The position numbers and the translations under genes were made by a program. A model generated the notes under the pieces. That model saw only the letters and a program-made list of their open reading frames with translations. It was not told the origin of the DNA and made no database searches. Source: Metridium senile (taxonomy: Eukaryota; Cnidaria; Anthozoa; Actiniaria; Metridiidae). From it: a stretch of 64,000 bases of DNA. Shown piece by piece: positions 21,113 to 32,047 of this stretch; the stretch's first letter is position 1; each line of letters starts with the position of its first letter. The stretch lies in the NCBI GenBank assembly GCA_949775045.1, contig OX459100.1, forward strand, positions 4,836,136 to 4,900,135. Direction: 5' to 3'.

Positions 21113-21442
21113 ATGCCCAACATATACAACTTGAACCTGGTACAATAGGTTCAGGTGTTGCTGGTATTGTACGAGTCCTTCACAATAAACAATGGGGAAC
21201 AGTGTGTCATAATTACTTTGATATGAAGGATGCCAAGGTTGCATGTAAACAACTTGGTTTTACCAAAGCTGTAGGATTTTGGTACTATGGACGAGGGTCG
21301 GGTAAAGTCTGGCTGGACGAAATGAAATGTAGTGGATCTGAGACCTCACTACACAGCTGTTCTCACTATGGATGGGGTGATGGTACTCATTGTGGCAACA
21401 ATCACAAATATGATGTTGGTGTCGTGTGTTCTGGGTACAAAG
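21113..21442 (+). CDS. S19: SRCR domain exon, type A, intact
   Basis: 330 nt, acceptor TCTTTTAAG|AT, donor TACAAAG|GTAATT. DAQHIQLEPGTIGSGVAG, then [18 protein letters not shown] (Lys where Arg is usual) and GWGDGTHCGNNHKYDVGVVC. All six cysteines are present. Splicing to S20 (349-bp intron with a good acceptor) gives an uninterrupted two-domain frame ending in a stop, the clearest A-B pair together with its copy S34-S35. Confidence 0.85.
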
Positions 21443-21791
21443 GTAATTTTAAATATCATTTCTGTAACCTTTTTACAACAAGTGACATGTCTGTATTGAA
21501 TTGCATTAGTATTCCACATAAGCAACATTCAATATTTATAGCGTTTGGTTCTTTTTTGCGATTGTTGATATCTTGCAAAGACTAAAATCGGAACATCATC
21601 CCATTATTGTAACTATGGTTGATATAGTAAATATGGTAAAATTTCTAGGTTGACACTCGATATTTGCAATACTTTCGGTAAGCTATTATTTTCTACCAAA
21701 TATGTCGTGTAATACATTTAATTCTTTCATACGTGCTTTTAAAAAACGCAAATAACAATTTTATTTAAATGAAACACTGATATGTTTACAG

Positions 21792-22153
21792 GTCCCCCTC
21801 AAGATAACATCCAACTTGAACCTGGTACAACGAGTTTAGCTGTTGCTGGTATTGTACGAGTCTACCACAATAACCAATGGGGCACAGTGTGTGATGGTTA
21901 CTGGGATATGAATGACGCCAAGGTTGCATGTCGACAACTTGGTTTTAACAAAGCTATAGGACATGCGTACAATAGACGAGGGACGGGTAAAGTCTGGCTG
22001 AACCACATGAACTGTAAGGGCACAGAGACCTCACTAGACAGCTGTTCTCACAATGGATGGGGAAGTGTTGCCTCTTACTGCAACAGTCACACAGACGATG
22101 CTGGGATGATGCATATTGGAATGTATTTCAATGAGATCCATGTTAAACGATAA
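21792..22153 (+). CDS. S20: SRCR domain exon, type B, terminal
   Basis: Acceptor GTTTACAG|GTCCCCCTC. GPPQDNIQLEPGTTSLAVAG, then [34 protein letters not shown] to NSHTDDAGMM. The last cysteine is replaced: DAG is followed by MMHIGMYFNEIHVKR and a stop at 22151-22153, so the 45-106 disulfide equivalent cannot form. Partner of S19. It is nearly identical to S35 except in the central loop. Confidence 0.8.
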
Positions 22154-22259
22154 TTCATTGGTATGTATAATGCTACAATGGTCATTCTAGTTAAATCAAT
22201 GATAAAAAGGAAAGAACATGGAAATAACGGTTATGATGATTTGCGTCACTGATTCAGGT

Positions 22260-22515
22260 TTCAGACAGAAGTAGATTTTACTGATAATTAAGGTGTTAGT
22301 CCTTGTGTAGCACATTATTAGCCACTTCTATCTTTTCAGTGCTATCACCGCTGTGGTCCAGGTTTGAGTCTATGAGTTGAGTTTGTTTGATGTGTTGTTC
22401 TCTCCTATGCCACGAGTGTTTTTCTCCGGGTTATCCTGTTTTCCTCCCTCCGCAAAAATGAACATGTGAGCCGAATTGTGTGCAAAATAATTAACGTAGA
22501 GTTAGTGAGACGTTA
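22260..22515 (+). repeat. Dispersed repeat, SINE-like, copy 1
   Basis: Matches 36210-36500 and, better preserved, 39060-39373. It contains TTTTCTCCGGGTTA-like and TTTTCCTCCCTCCGCAAAAA motifs. Confidence 0.5.
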
Positions 22516-22791
22516 AAAAGTGATTTATTTATTCAATATGTAACGCGTTTGGTTCTTTTTGGCGACTGTTCATGATATCATACAAAGACTAACATTGGAT
22601 TATCATCCCATTAATAAATAATAAGTAAATATGGTGAAAATTCTAAATCGACACTGAATTATTTGCTATAATTTGAGAAAGCTATTATTTTCTGCCAAAT
22701 ATGTCGCGTAATATATCTAATTCTTTGGTACTTGCTTTTAGAAAAAAGCAAATGACAATTTTGTTTAAACGAAACACTGATATGTTTACAG

Positions 22792-23126
22792 GTTCACCTC
22801 AAGATAACATACAACTTGAACCTGGTACAACGGGTTTAGGTGTTGCTGGTATTGTACGAGTGCTCCACAATAACCAATGGGGTACAGTGTGTGATGATGG
22901 TTTTGATATGAACGATGCTAGCGTTGCATGTCGTCAACTTGGTTTTACCAAACCATTAGGACCTTGTGGTATGGACGAGGGACGGGTAAAGTCTGGTTGG
23001 AAGACATGGCTTGTAGTGGATCGGAGTCATCACTACACGACTGTTCTCACCCTGAATGGGGAAAAATGGACTCTGGCTGTAAAAGTCATACTGAAGACGT
23101 TGGTGTCGTTTGTTCTGGTTACAAAG
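22792..23126 (+). pseudogene. S21: SRCR exon with 1-nt deletion
   Basis: B-type start ([20 protein letters not shown]) on an A-type body with donor TACAAAG|GTATAC. Against its duplicate S36 it lacks a single A in GGACCTATGTGG (here GGACCTTGTGG, 22961-22968). This throws the second half out of frame. The shifted half still reads [15 protein letters not shown]...GVVCSGYKG in another frame. Confidence 0.85.
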
Positions 23127-23332
23127 GTATACATGTGGGTTCTTTTTTCCTATCATAAATAATAGTGTTACAATATAAAACACTACAATAGAATTCATGT
23201 TTACTTAGTACTATTATTTCCTTTTTTACAAAACTTCTGTAAGCACACACGATTAAAGTTATTTCTACCTACAATAACCATAAGGGCGTACATCTTCAAT
23301 GTTACTGTGTTAATATATAGTTTATTTATAAG

Positions 23333-23654
23333 ATAACATACAACTTGAGCCTGGTATAGTACGAGTCTACCACAATAACCAATGGGGAACAGTATGTGAT
23401 TATAACTGGTATATTGGCAACGGCTACAAGGTTGCATGCGCCAACAACTTGGTTTTACCAAAGCTGTGGGATTTTCGTACTTTGGACGATTTTCGGGTAA
23501 TGTCTGGCTGAACAACATGAGAAGTAAGGGCACAGAGACCTCACTACACAGCTGTTCACACAATGGATGGGGAAGTGTTCTCTCTGTTTGCAACAAACAC
23601 AATGACGATGCTGGTGTCGTGTGTACGATCAAGTCTAGCTATACGGTGATATAG
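23333..23654 (+). pseudogene. S22: short type B SRCR exon, frameshifted
   Basis: Starts TTATAAG|ATAACATACAAC and lacks the eight-codon TTGLAVAG block (in-frame loss shared with S3, S4 and S37). Two extra bases in GCATGCGCCAACAACTT shift the frame at the VACRQ motif. Another conserved cysteine is Ser (MRSKGTE). It ends GVVCTIKSSYTVI and stop. Confidence 0.75.
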
Positions 23655-23763
23655 AGATGAATTGAGACTTATATGTCTCCTAATCGAAGTCTCTAAACCC
23701 AAATCATGTCCACATGACGCATTTTCTGTATCTCATTGATTAAGCTCTACATCTTCATACTGT

Positions 23764-23786
23764 TTTTTTTTTTTTTTTTTTTTTTG
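23764..23786. repeat. Poly-T run
   Basis: About 23 T, conserved in position in the duplicate at 37771-37794. Confidence 0.9.
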
Positions 23787-23855
23787 TACAACTGATTTTA
23801 TTAAACTAAGTGTTAATTGTTAAGAATATGGTTATACGTACGCTCTTACGTTTAG

Positions 23856-24188
23856 ATTCCAAAAACATACAACTTGAACCTGGTACAATAGGTTCAGGTG
23901 TTGCTGGTATTGTACGAGTCCTTCACAATAAACAATGGGGAACAGTGTGTGATGATTATTACTTCGATATGAAGGACGCCAAGGTTGCATGTCGACAGCT
24001 TGGTTTTACCAAAGCTGTAGGATATTGGCAGTATGGACGAGGGTCGGGTAAAGTCTGGCTGTACAAGATGCAGTGTAAGGGCACAGAGACCTCACTACAC
24101 AGCTGTACTCACGGTGGATGGGGAAGTGTTGCCTCTTACTGCAACAGTCACAAATATGATGCTGGTGTTGTGTGTTCTGGTTACAAAG
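23856..24188 (+). CDS. S23: SRCR domain exon, type A, intact
   Basis: 333 nt, acceptor CGTTTAG|AT, donor TACAAAG|GTAATT. DSKNIQLEPGTIGSGVAG, then [19 protein letters not shown] and [24 protein letters not shown]. Six cysteines. Its B partner S24 is cut off after DAK. The duplicate copy S38 carries a MITE in its last codons. Confidence 0.85.
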
Positions 24189-24388
24189 GTAATTCATTAT
24201 TTTTCTAACAATCTTTGAATTATTTGTCCAATCTTGATACTTATGTTATCTTTATTGTACAAATGATAAGCTGAATTTTTTCCAGTATATTGATTTTTCG
24301 TTTTCTAATTTTTGATTCGATATTGCGACACAAAGATATCAATAACTACTTTTCTTCAGTTTTATTATAATTCTTTATTGTTTTGTAG

Positions 24389-24519
24389 GTCCATCTCAAG
24401 ATAACATACAACTTGAACCTGGTACAACGAGTTTAGCTGTTGCTGGTATTGTACGAGTCTACCACAATAACCAATGGGGAACAGTGTGTCATGTTGGCTG
24501 GGATATGCTGGATGCAAAG
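24389..24519 (+). pseudogene. S24: 5' part of a type B SRCR exon
   Basis: Intact acceptor TTTTGTAG|GTCCATCTC and GPSQDNIQLEPGTTSLAVAG through GWDMLDAK. At 24519/24520 the sequence switches to the opposite strand's A-exon start. The complete counterpart is S39. Confidence 0.8.
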
Positions 24520-24569
24520 GCAACACCTGAGCCTACTGTACCAGGTTCAAGTAGTATATCTTGGGCATC
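24520..24569 (-). pseudogene. 5' tip of a type A SRCR exon (inverted)
   Basis: Complement of GATGCCCAAGATATACTACT to GGCTCAGGTGTTG. Only the first ~50 nt remain, abutting S24 head-on. The flank beyond (24575 on) matches the 5' flank of S13. Confidence 0.8.
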
Positions 24570-24924
24570 GATGCATATCAGTTTTTATACTTATTGTAAA
24601 CAACAGACAATATTAAAAATGCGGTTTACATTTGAAATCAAGTAAGGCGTTCTTATTGATATCTGTAACTGGGTCTGCTACACACTAAAGATTAAACTGA
24701 TTGAATGAAAGCTTTCTTATATTTATGCATTCCCCCGAGTAATGACAATACCAAAGCGTGTTATACACCATAATTACAAATCATACTGTTGCATATTAAT
24801 TTAAAACCAACAAAACCCCAGAATCCTCAGTGTGACCATTGCAACTAGAATAAACACTTCCCCATACATCGTGAGTACAGCTGTGTAGTGAGGTCTCCGA
24901 ACCCTTACATAGCTGATATTCAAA

Positions 24925-27900
24925 ATGGCGGTAAGACGTGGTTTGTACGCACTCCGTCTTTTAAGTTTGTTTTGTCTCTTCATGTCTTCGCTAATGAAAG
25001 ATGACTTGCCTATTACTTCCAGCATCGTTTGCAAGCATGAATTTGTACAAATGTTTTGTAGGGCCGCTTCTCTGAAGTCTCCTGTGCGAAATGGCTCTAA
25101 GCATGGAACTTATGTTGTTATCCTACCATTTGATTCTAACGTTCCTCTACCTGCGTACTTCTCCCTATGTTGCGATGTCGCTTCAAATCCTGGACCAGAT
25201 TCTTGTTTTATGGTACCGCCAAGCTACTCAAGATCTCAGCTTCTGGATATTGGGAAATCGCTGAGTTGTGCAGATTCTAAGTTTAGTATCGACTCAAAAA
25301 CGACTGCAACTCTCAAACTCGCTAATATCTTTGTTAATCCACCATGGTTCCTACCCACAGCTCAACAGTATTCTACCGTGGTCTTGGACCAGGAATATAA
25401 CTCGATCCCAATTAGAATTTCGTCTACTTGGAGAGGGAAAATGCGAAATAGAAATGGATGCAATCGTAACTTTGCCAATCTAAATAATTGTATCTTGCTT
25501 AATCGCTCCAATTCGCATAGTAATGAGATCAAGAACCGGCAGAACAATAGCAAACACCTATCGACAATGATAACGTCCCATCATCTACACCATAATAAGC
25601 GCTCAACCAAAACGACCATAAACCCACTGAACCTAATCAATGTAAACATCACGAAAAATACTTTAGATCGAGCACCGCGTCTCTGCTTTGCCACTTAGAA
25701 TATCCGTTCGCTAAACAAAAAAGCTGCATCCATCTGTGATCTTGTGATTTCCAAACGACTTGATATACTGGCTATAACTGAGACCTGGCTCCCTAATAAC
25801 AAATCTGCTCCTGCACTGGCTGATATTGTAAACACCCTACAAGATTTTGATTTCATCAATCTCCCAAGATCTACAAAAGCAGGAGGTGGTGTTGGAGTTT
25901 TACTTAAGAAAGGTGTCCGTGTCAAGCACAACTCAACAAGCACAACTTTGTTTAAGTCATTGGAATACTTAGACCTGTCCATCTCTCTGTCTGATAATTC
26001 ATCGCTACGCTTTGTTACAGTTTACAGACATCCTCCCTCCAAAAGAAATAAGCTGACACCTCAGATGTTTTTTGATGAGTTCTCGCATCTCTTGGAGATT
26101 TCAACAGATTTCAACAGCCGGGATGCCGCTAGATTTCTAGACTTGATTGAATCCGCTGGATTAGAACAAAGGGTTGTCGGTGCTACTCACAAACGTGGAC
26201 ACACGCTTGACTTAGTTATTGTTCGACAGAATGACACCTTACTGTCTGGACAACCAGAAATTTATAATTACTCTCATTCCATCTCAGATCACAGCGCCAT
26301 TCTGTGCTCCGTTGACTTACCAAAACCATGTGCTACAAAAAAGATCTTACAGCGCCGCGACATACGTCGCATTGTCATGGATTCCTGGTGCGAGGATATC
26401 AAGAAGTCTGCTCTCTATGGTACTTCAGCAGACTATTGCACTGATCCCAACATTATGGTTGACCAATACAACAATGTGTTAAGCGAACTCATTGATAAAC
26501 ATGCACCTATTAAGACTCGCTCAGTAACTCTACGACCTCATACACCTTGGTTCAACGAGAACCTCAGATCTCTAAAAAGACAAAAGCGTCAACTTGAGTG
26601 TAAATTTTTATCATCGGGCCTTGAAGTTCATCGCCAGATGTTCCAAGAAAAATGTCGTATGTATACTAATGCTTTAAACTATGCTAAACGTGACTACTAC
26701 CACACCCAGATTTCTGGATTTCTGACCAAAGCCAATTGTTTCGCCACATTGACGGTCTTTTCAAAGTAAAAGCTGTCCAACCCTTACCATCACACGATTC
26801 TCCACAAAGGCTTGCTGAGGATTTTAGTGATTTCTTCACTAATAAGATTCAAAATCTGAAGATGTGTCTTTCTACGTCTGATGTGTCTATTGGGCTTTCC
26901 GTACAGCTAAGACAACGCCCATGTAAAAGTTCTTTATCTGAGTTCACTACTGTGTCTGTAAGTTCCATACGTGAGGTCGTGGGAAAGTCTAATTCCACCA
27001 CATGTTTACTTGATCCTCTACCATCTGGAGTTTTAAAATTATCTCTTGATATCACTAACAACCATCGTTAATGCATCACTGTCATCGGGTGTTTTCCCTG
27101 CTGCACTCAAGAAAGGTGTGATTCGCCCGCATATCAAGAAACAATCTGCTGGTCATGATGATTATTCAAGCTATCGTCCAATCACAAATGTCGCCTTTCT
27201 CTCTAAAGTTATCGAACGTGTAGCTGCCTCACAGATCCTAAACTACCTCATTCCAAACAGTCTACTTGCAAAGTTTCAATCTGCGTATAGATGCTTTTAC
27301 AGCACAGAGACTGCTTTACTTCGTGTGCTTAATGACATACTCCTCGCTATTGATAACCATCAAGAGGTGATTTTGGTATTACTGGACTTATCATCTGCGT
27401 TCGATACTATCGATCACCACGCCCTACTAGAACGTGTCCAAAACCGTTACGGGATTACCGGTACTGGGTTGAGATGGTTTGAATCTTACCTCGCCAACAG
27501 AACTCAACAAGTCCTGATTAAAGATGCAGTTTCTTTCCCGAGAACACTACAACATGGGGTCCCTCAAGGGATTCTTTTCTCGCTTTTTTTTTTTTTTTTT
27601 GGCCCTTTGGAAGAAGTAATTCTTGCACACAGTCTTCAAGCAATGATGTATGCGGATGATACGCAGCTCTATGTAACCATCGGCTCAACGGATGATCAGA
27701 CCACCGTCCTATCCAAGCTTCAGCTCTGTGCTAGGGACATCTGGTGTACTTCCAATGGTTTGGCATGTAACCCTGACAAGACTGAAGTTGTGCACTTTTC
27801 ATCGCGTTTCTCCAAATGCAACACTATCCACGGGATTGATATTGATGGCTTTACCATCTCACCAAAACCAACTACGCGAGATCTTGGCGTAATCGTCGAT

Positions 27901-28454
27901 TCCCATCTCCAAATGACAAAACACGTTAAATCTGCATTCTGTAGTATAAGAAACATTACAGAGGAAACTGTGAACGCCTCGTACACGCGTTTATAACATC
28001 AAAACTAGACTCTTGTAATAGCCTTCTTGTGGGTCTTCCAGACGTAGAAATATCTAAACTTCAACGAGTACAAAACTCGACTGCTCGTCTCATTACTGGC
28101 ACCAGGAAGACTGATCATATCAAACCGATTTTGAAGCAACTGCACTGGCTGCCGATCAAGGCTAGAATACACTTCAAAATCCTTCTAATGACTTACAAAG
28201 CGCTTAATTCCCAAGCTCCAGACTACATAACAGAATTGTTAGTTCCATACAAGCCAGTACGTTCACTCAGATCTTCAAATAAACATTTACTTTCAATACC
28301 CAAATCAAACACTAAATCATACGGTGACAGAGCATTCTCAGTTATTGCACGGAAGCTATGGAACGAGCTCCCGCTTAACATCCGGAGCTCTGAAACACCT
28401 GGAACTTTCAAGTCAGCCTTAAAGACATATTTATTTAAATTATATTATGAATAG
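24925..28454 (+). pseudogene. LINE polyprotein: 2A-like leader, endonuclease, reverse transcriptase (broken)
   Basis: Frame 1 from ATG 24925: a hydrophobic N-terminus (LYALRLLSLFCLFMSSLM), the 2A-like site, then a linker. The stop at 25696-25698 lies inside the endonuclease start (T-stop-NIRSLNKK). The frame continues with DILAITETWL and SDHSAILC. The GDFN catalytic segment near 26094 is rearranged (STDFN). A frameshift near 26720 leads to QSQLFRHIDGLFK, and another near 27050 to reverse transcriptase: LDLSSAFDTIDH, HGVPQG and YADD (27649-27660). A T17 run at 27583 damages the segment after GVPQG. A last frameshift near 27960 leads to the C-terminus, ending at 28454. Confidence 0.85.
25174..25197 (+). 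other. 2A-like ribosome-skipping motif in the LINE leader
   Basis: Codes DVASNPGP at residues 84-91, preceded by FSLCC. The 2A consensus is D-(V/I)-E-x-N-P-G-P; here Ala replaces Glu. If active, translation would break between Gly90 and Pro91 and release a 90-residue leader. Confidence 0.6.
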
Positions 28455-29037
28455 TTAATTTATCGAATTAGAAACTATAATATTATTTATTAGATTTTCT
28501 CGAATATACATAGCTTAACTTATATAGTACTTCTATCTTAATTTTTAAACAACTAACTAGATACTGATTATATATTTTTTTTTTCTTGTTTGTATTTACG
28601 CATTGTAATTTAAATATTCCATTAGTACACGTTTTTGTAAAGTTTTGAGACTTAGTGTAAAGCTATAAGTTTATTATTATTATTATTACATCTTCCGTTG
28701 TTCAGCCAGACTTTACCCGACCCTCGTCCATGGTACATAGGTCCTAAAACTTTGGTAAAACCAAGTTGTCGACAGGCAACTTTGTAGCCGTTCATATACC
28801 AGTGATTATGACACACTGTTCCCCAATGGTTATTGTAGTAGACTCGTACAATACCAGCAACAGCTAAACCCGTTGTACCAGGTTCAAGTTGTATGTTATC
28901 TTGAGGTGGACCTGTAAAACGCTAAACATTGCTAGCAATAATTATGGAGAAATTTGGCGCAAGGGGATTCCTTATATATTCCTTATATTCCTTATTGTCT
29001 TATATAATCGAACAGTGGTTTACATAGATTTGTGCCA

Positions 29038-29265
29038 ATGAGAAACATCGTATTTGACCGCATGAAAAAATACGATGTTTTTACGATAAAAAATGTTTTT
29101 GTTTATATGATAAACGGAATAATGCATGGATGCTTGGAAATATCGAATTTATCTTCTCGTGTTCAATATGGAAAATTCAATATTGCACTCGTTCACTGCG
29201 CTAGCTCTCTCGCGAGATATCGAGTTTGAACACTCGAATTATTAAATTCTCTATTTAAAATATTC
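29038..29265. mobile_element. CACTCG-type foldback repeat, third copy
   Basis: Starts GAGAAACATCGTATTTGACC as at 9489 and 16771, with core TTGCACTCGTTCACTGCGCT. Located between S25 and S26, as its relatives are between their A-B pairs. Confidence 0.6.
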
Positions 29266-29302
29266 TAATATTTTATAAAAGAAAGCATGCACTGTGTAAT
29301 AC

Positions 29303-29618
29303 ATTTTGAACCAGAACACACGACACAAACATCGTATGTAGGACTGTTATAATGAGATCCAACACTTCCCAATCACCGTGAGTACAGCTGTGTAGTGAGG
29401 TCTCTGTGCCAATGCACTGCATGCTGTTCAGCCAGACTTTACCCTCGACCAAATTTCCAATACCCGATAGCTTTGATAAAACCAAGTTGTCGACACGCAA
29501 CTGTCGCGTTGTTCATATCAAAGTAGCGTTCACACACCGTTCCCCATTGTTTATTGTGGAGGACTCGTACAATACCAGCAACGAACCTGCTATACCAGGA
29601 TCAAATTGTACATCTAAC
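29303..29618 (-). pseudogene. S26: type A SRCR exon, broken
   Basis: Starts at TTCCAAG|GTTAGATG like S8. It keeps [27 protein letters not shown] and the HSCTH block. A 5-nt deletion in GRGSGKVW and changes in GWGSV shift the frame. The donor has become AAAATGTATT. It faces S27 head to head, 63 bp apart. Confidence 0.7.
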
Positions 29619-29681
29619 CTTGGAAGATAGCTTTCGGATTTAATGATATTTTTTAATTAATATTTGTCCGATAACTTACAG

Positions 29682-29792
29682 GTCAACCTCAAGATAACAT
29701 ACAACTTGAACCTCTGTTCTCACAATGGATTGGGAAGTGTTTACTCTAGTTGCAATGCTCACACAAGGGATGTTGGTGTTATGGTATGTGAT
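29682..29792 (+). pseudogene. S27: type B SRCR exon with central deletion
   Basis: TTACAG|GTCAACCTCAAGATAAC to CTTGAACCT is joined directly to TGTTCTCACAATGGATTGGG, losing about 200 nt. CCT microhomology is present at the junction. Ends DVGVMVCDIL-like, with the flank shared with 13665 and 33680. Confidence 0.75.
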
Positions 29793-30029
29793 ATTTTGCC
29801 ATGCAACATATTTTACTATACTGTTTTCCTTGATTATTGAAGATCATCCCATTATTGTAACTATGTTTGATATAGTAAATATGGTGACAATTATACGTTG
29901 ACACTCGATATTTGCTATAATTTCGGTAAGCTATTATTTTCTGCCAAAAATGTCGTGTAATTCTTTCGTACTTGCTTTTAAAAACGCAAATTACATATTT
30001 ATTTAAATGAAACACTGATATGTTTACAG

Positions 30030-30370
30030 GTCCACCTCAAGATAACATACAACTTGAACCTGGTACAACGGGTTTAGCTGTTGCTGGTATTGTACGAATC
30101 TACCACAATAACCAATGGGGAACAGTGTGTGAAGGTGGCTGGGATATATCGGACGCCAAGGTTGTATGTCGACAACTTGGTTTTACCAAAGCTATAGGAG
30201 CTGCGCGCAATAGACTAGGATCGGGTAAAGTCTGGCTGTACAACATGCAATGTAAGGGCTCAGAGACCTCACTACACAGCTGTACTCACAATGGATGGGG
30301 AAGTGTTCCTTCTTGGTGCAATAAACACAATGACGATGCTGGTGTCGTGTGTACGGTCAAGTCTATGTAA
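30030..30370 (+). CDS. S28: SRCR domain exon, type B, terminal, intact
   Basis: Acceptor [67 protein letters not shown], and WCNKHNDDAGVVCTVKSM with stop at 30368-30370. All six cysteines are kept. No intact A exon lies directly upstream on this strand: the nearest candidate is the deleted S27, so it may be orphaned. Confidence 0.8.
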
Positions 30371-30635
30371 ACAATGATATACTAGAGATAAATATGTGTT
30401 GGTGACCGTCCAAGTTCAGAAAAGACAAGCTCATTTAATATTCTTCAGCAAAAATAAAAAAACAGACGAGATCATCCTTATACCAAAATTTGTACATGTT
30501 TATGTATTTTTTTCCAACCCTTCTTATCCACAGCATTTATCGATAACACTTCAAACTCGAATTTTCTTGTTTTTTTAATCCATCCGTTTTATATTTCATG
30601 GAAATGTTTAAATCCCAATCTTGTCTGCTTTTATT

Positions 30636-30818
30636 AAAGCTGTAGGATATTGGAACTATGGACGAGGATCAGGTAAAGTCTGGCTGGACGAAATGAAATG
30701 CAGTGGATATCAAACCTAACTACACGTCACAGCTGTTCTCACGCTGGATGGGGTGATGATACTCACTGTGGCAACGATCACGATGAAGATATTGGTGTCG
30801 TGTGTTCTGGTTACAAAG
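30636..30818 (+). pseudogene. S29: 3' half of a type A SRCR exon
   Basis: Begins abruptly at AAAGCTGTAGGATATTGG with no domain start. An internal TAA (CAAACCTAACTAC) and a small insertion disrupt the SLHSC segment. The end GWGDDTHCGNDHDEDIGVVC and donor TACAAAG|GTAATT are conserved, as in S19 and S34. Confidence 0.7.
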
Positions 30819-31123
30819 GTAATTTTCCAAATCATTTGTGTAACCTTTTTATAGCACGTGAAATGTCTGTAGTGTTTGGTCCTTTTTGTGAGTGCTGACA
30901 TCTTTCAAAACCCAATATCGGAACATCATCCCATGTATTATTGTAACTATGGTTGATATAGTAAACATGGTAAAAATTCTAGGATGACACTCGATATTTG
31001 CAATACCTTCGGTAAGCTATTTTTTCTTCAAAAATGTCGCGTAATACATTTAATCCTTTCGTAAGTGCTTTTAAAACACGCAAATCCCAATTTTATTTAA
31101 ATGAAACACTGATATGTTTACAG

Positions 31124-31497
31124 GTCCACCTCAAGATAACATTCAACTTGAACCTGGTACAACGGGTTTCGCTGTTGCTGGTATTGTACGAGTCTATCAC
31201 AATAACCAATGGGGAACAGTGTGTGATGGTGGCTGGAATATGCCGGATGCAATAGTGGCATGTCGACAACTAGGTTTTACCAAAGCCATAGGACCTGCTG
31301 ACAATAGACTAGGGTCGGGTAAAGTCTGGCTGAATGGCATGCAGTGTAAGGGACCAGAGACCTCTCTACACAGCTGTTCTCACAATGGATGGGGAAAGGT
31401 TGTCTCTTACTGCAACAGTCACACAGATGATGCTGCTGTCATATCTGGCGATGTTTTCAAAAAGGTTCTTAGTGATATCTTTCATATTGCTTATTAG
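31124..31497 (+). CDS. S30: SRCR domain exon, type B, terminal
   Basis: Acceptor [36 protein letters not shown], then [31 protein letters not shown] and NSHTDDAAVI. It then diverges into SGDVFKKVLSDIFHIAY, stop at 31495-31497, without the last cysteine. The upstream partner is the truncated S29. Confidence 0.75.
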
Positions 31498-31626
31498 TAT
31501 GTACTGTATTAAAACAGTCATTCTATTTACATCACCGTGATAATCCAAACATGGATCTAGCGGTCATGTACTATTTGAAAAACGAGAAGAAGCGTTTTAT
31601 CAGGTATAAAATCCCGAGGGCGAAGC

Positions 31627-32047
31627 ACAGGCAGCCCAACTATTTTTTTTAATTATGACAAGAAAGTTATTTTTAACCGCGCGCCGAGCGAAACACATAT
31701 TGAGCGCGCGGGTGGGGTTCCTGTGGTGTATTTGTTTGAAAGCTCGCGGATGGGATTCCTGTGGCTTTTTTGCAAGCAATTTTTCGGTCGCGCGGAATCG
31801 CACGTACGACAAAAAAAATCGAAGAAAGTAGTATCTTGATAAAATACCTCCCTCTTCAACACCGCGCGACTTTGACGGAAATATTGCTTGCAAAAAAAGC
31901 CACAGGAATCCCATCCGCGAGCTTTCAAACAAATACACCACAGGAATCCCACCCGCGCGCTCAATATGTATTTCGCTCGGCGCGCGGTTAAAAATAACTT
32001 TATTGTCATTAAAAAAAATCCTCAAAGAGAATAGTTTGGCTGCCTGT
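31627..32047. mobile_element. GC-rich foldback element with 9-bp target duplication
   Basis: Termini ACAGGCAGCC / GGCTGCCTGT; the arms contain AACCGCGCGCCGAGCGAAA and CACAGGAATCCCA and pair over most of the 421 bp. GGGCGAAGC flanks both sides (31618-31626 and 32048-32056). Long TIRs with 9-bp duplications suggest a MULE-type nonautonomous element. Confidence 0.75.

Larger units (their letters stand above)
24911..28685 (+). mobile_element. L2/CR1-like LINE, near full length
   Basis: 3.78 kb, starting 14 bp before an ATG and ending in an ATT repeat (to 28685), flanked by TTACAT at 24905-24910 and 28686-28691. It carries a leader with a 2A-like motif, an endonuclease domain, reverse transcriptase and the C-terminal LHWLPI...[16 protein letters not shown] block typical of L2/CR1 elements. 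Several stops and frameshifts make it inactive. It lies antisense within S25. Confidence 0.9.
24796..28911 (-). pseudogene. S25: type B SRCR exon split by a LINE
   Basis: Right part 28686-28911 (acceptor [35 protein letters not shown] to VWLNNGR) and left part 24796-24910 (CKGSETSLHSCTH to HTEDSGVLLVLN, TAA at 24798-24796). Removing the LINE and one 6-bp duplication restores a continuous frame without other lesions, so the LINE insertion is the disabling event. The last cysteine is absent, as in S7. The A partner would be S26. Confidence 0.85.

Noticed and set aside
24925..25190. Signal peptide exon of an SRCR gene
   Set aside because: The hydrophobic start belongs to the LINE leader, which is continuous with the 2A-like motif and endonuclease domain.
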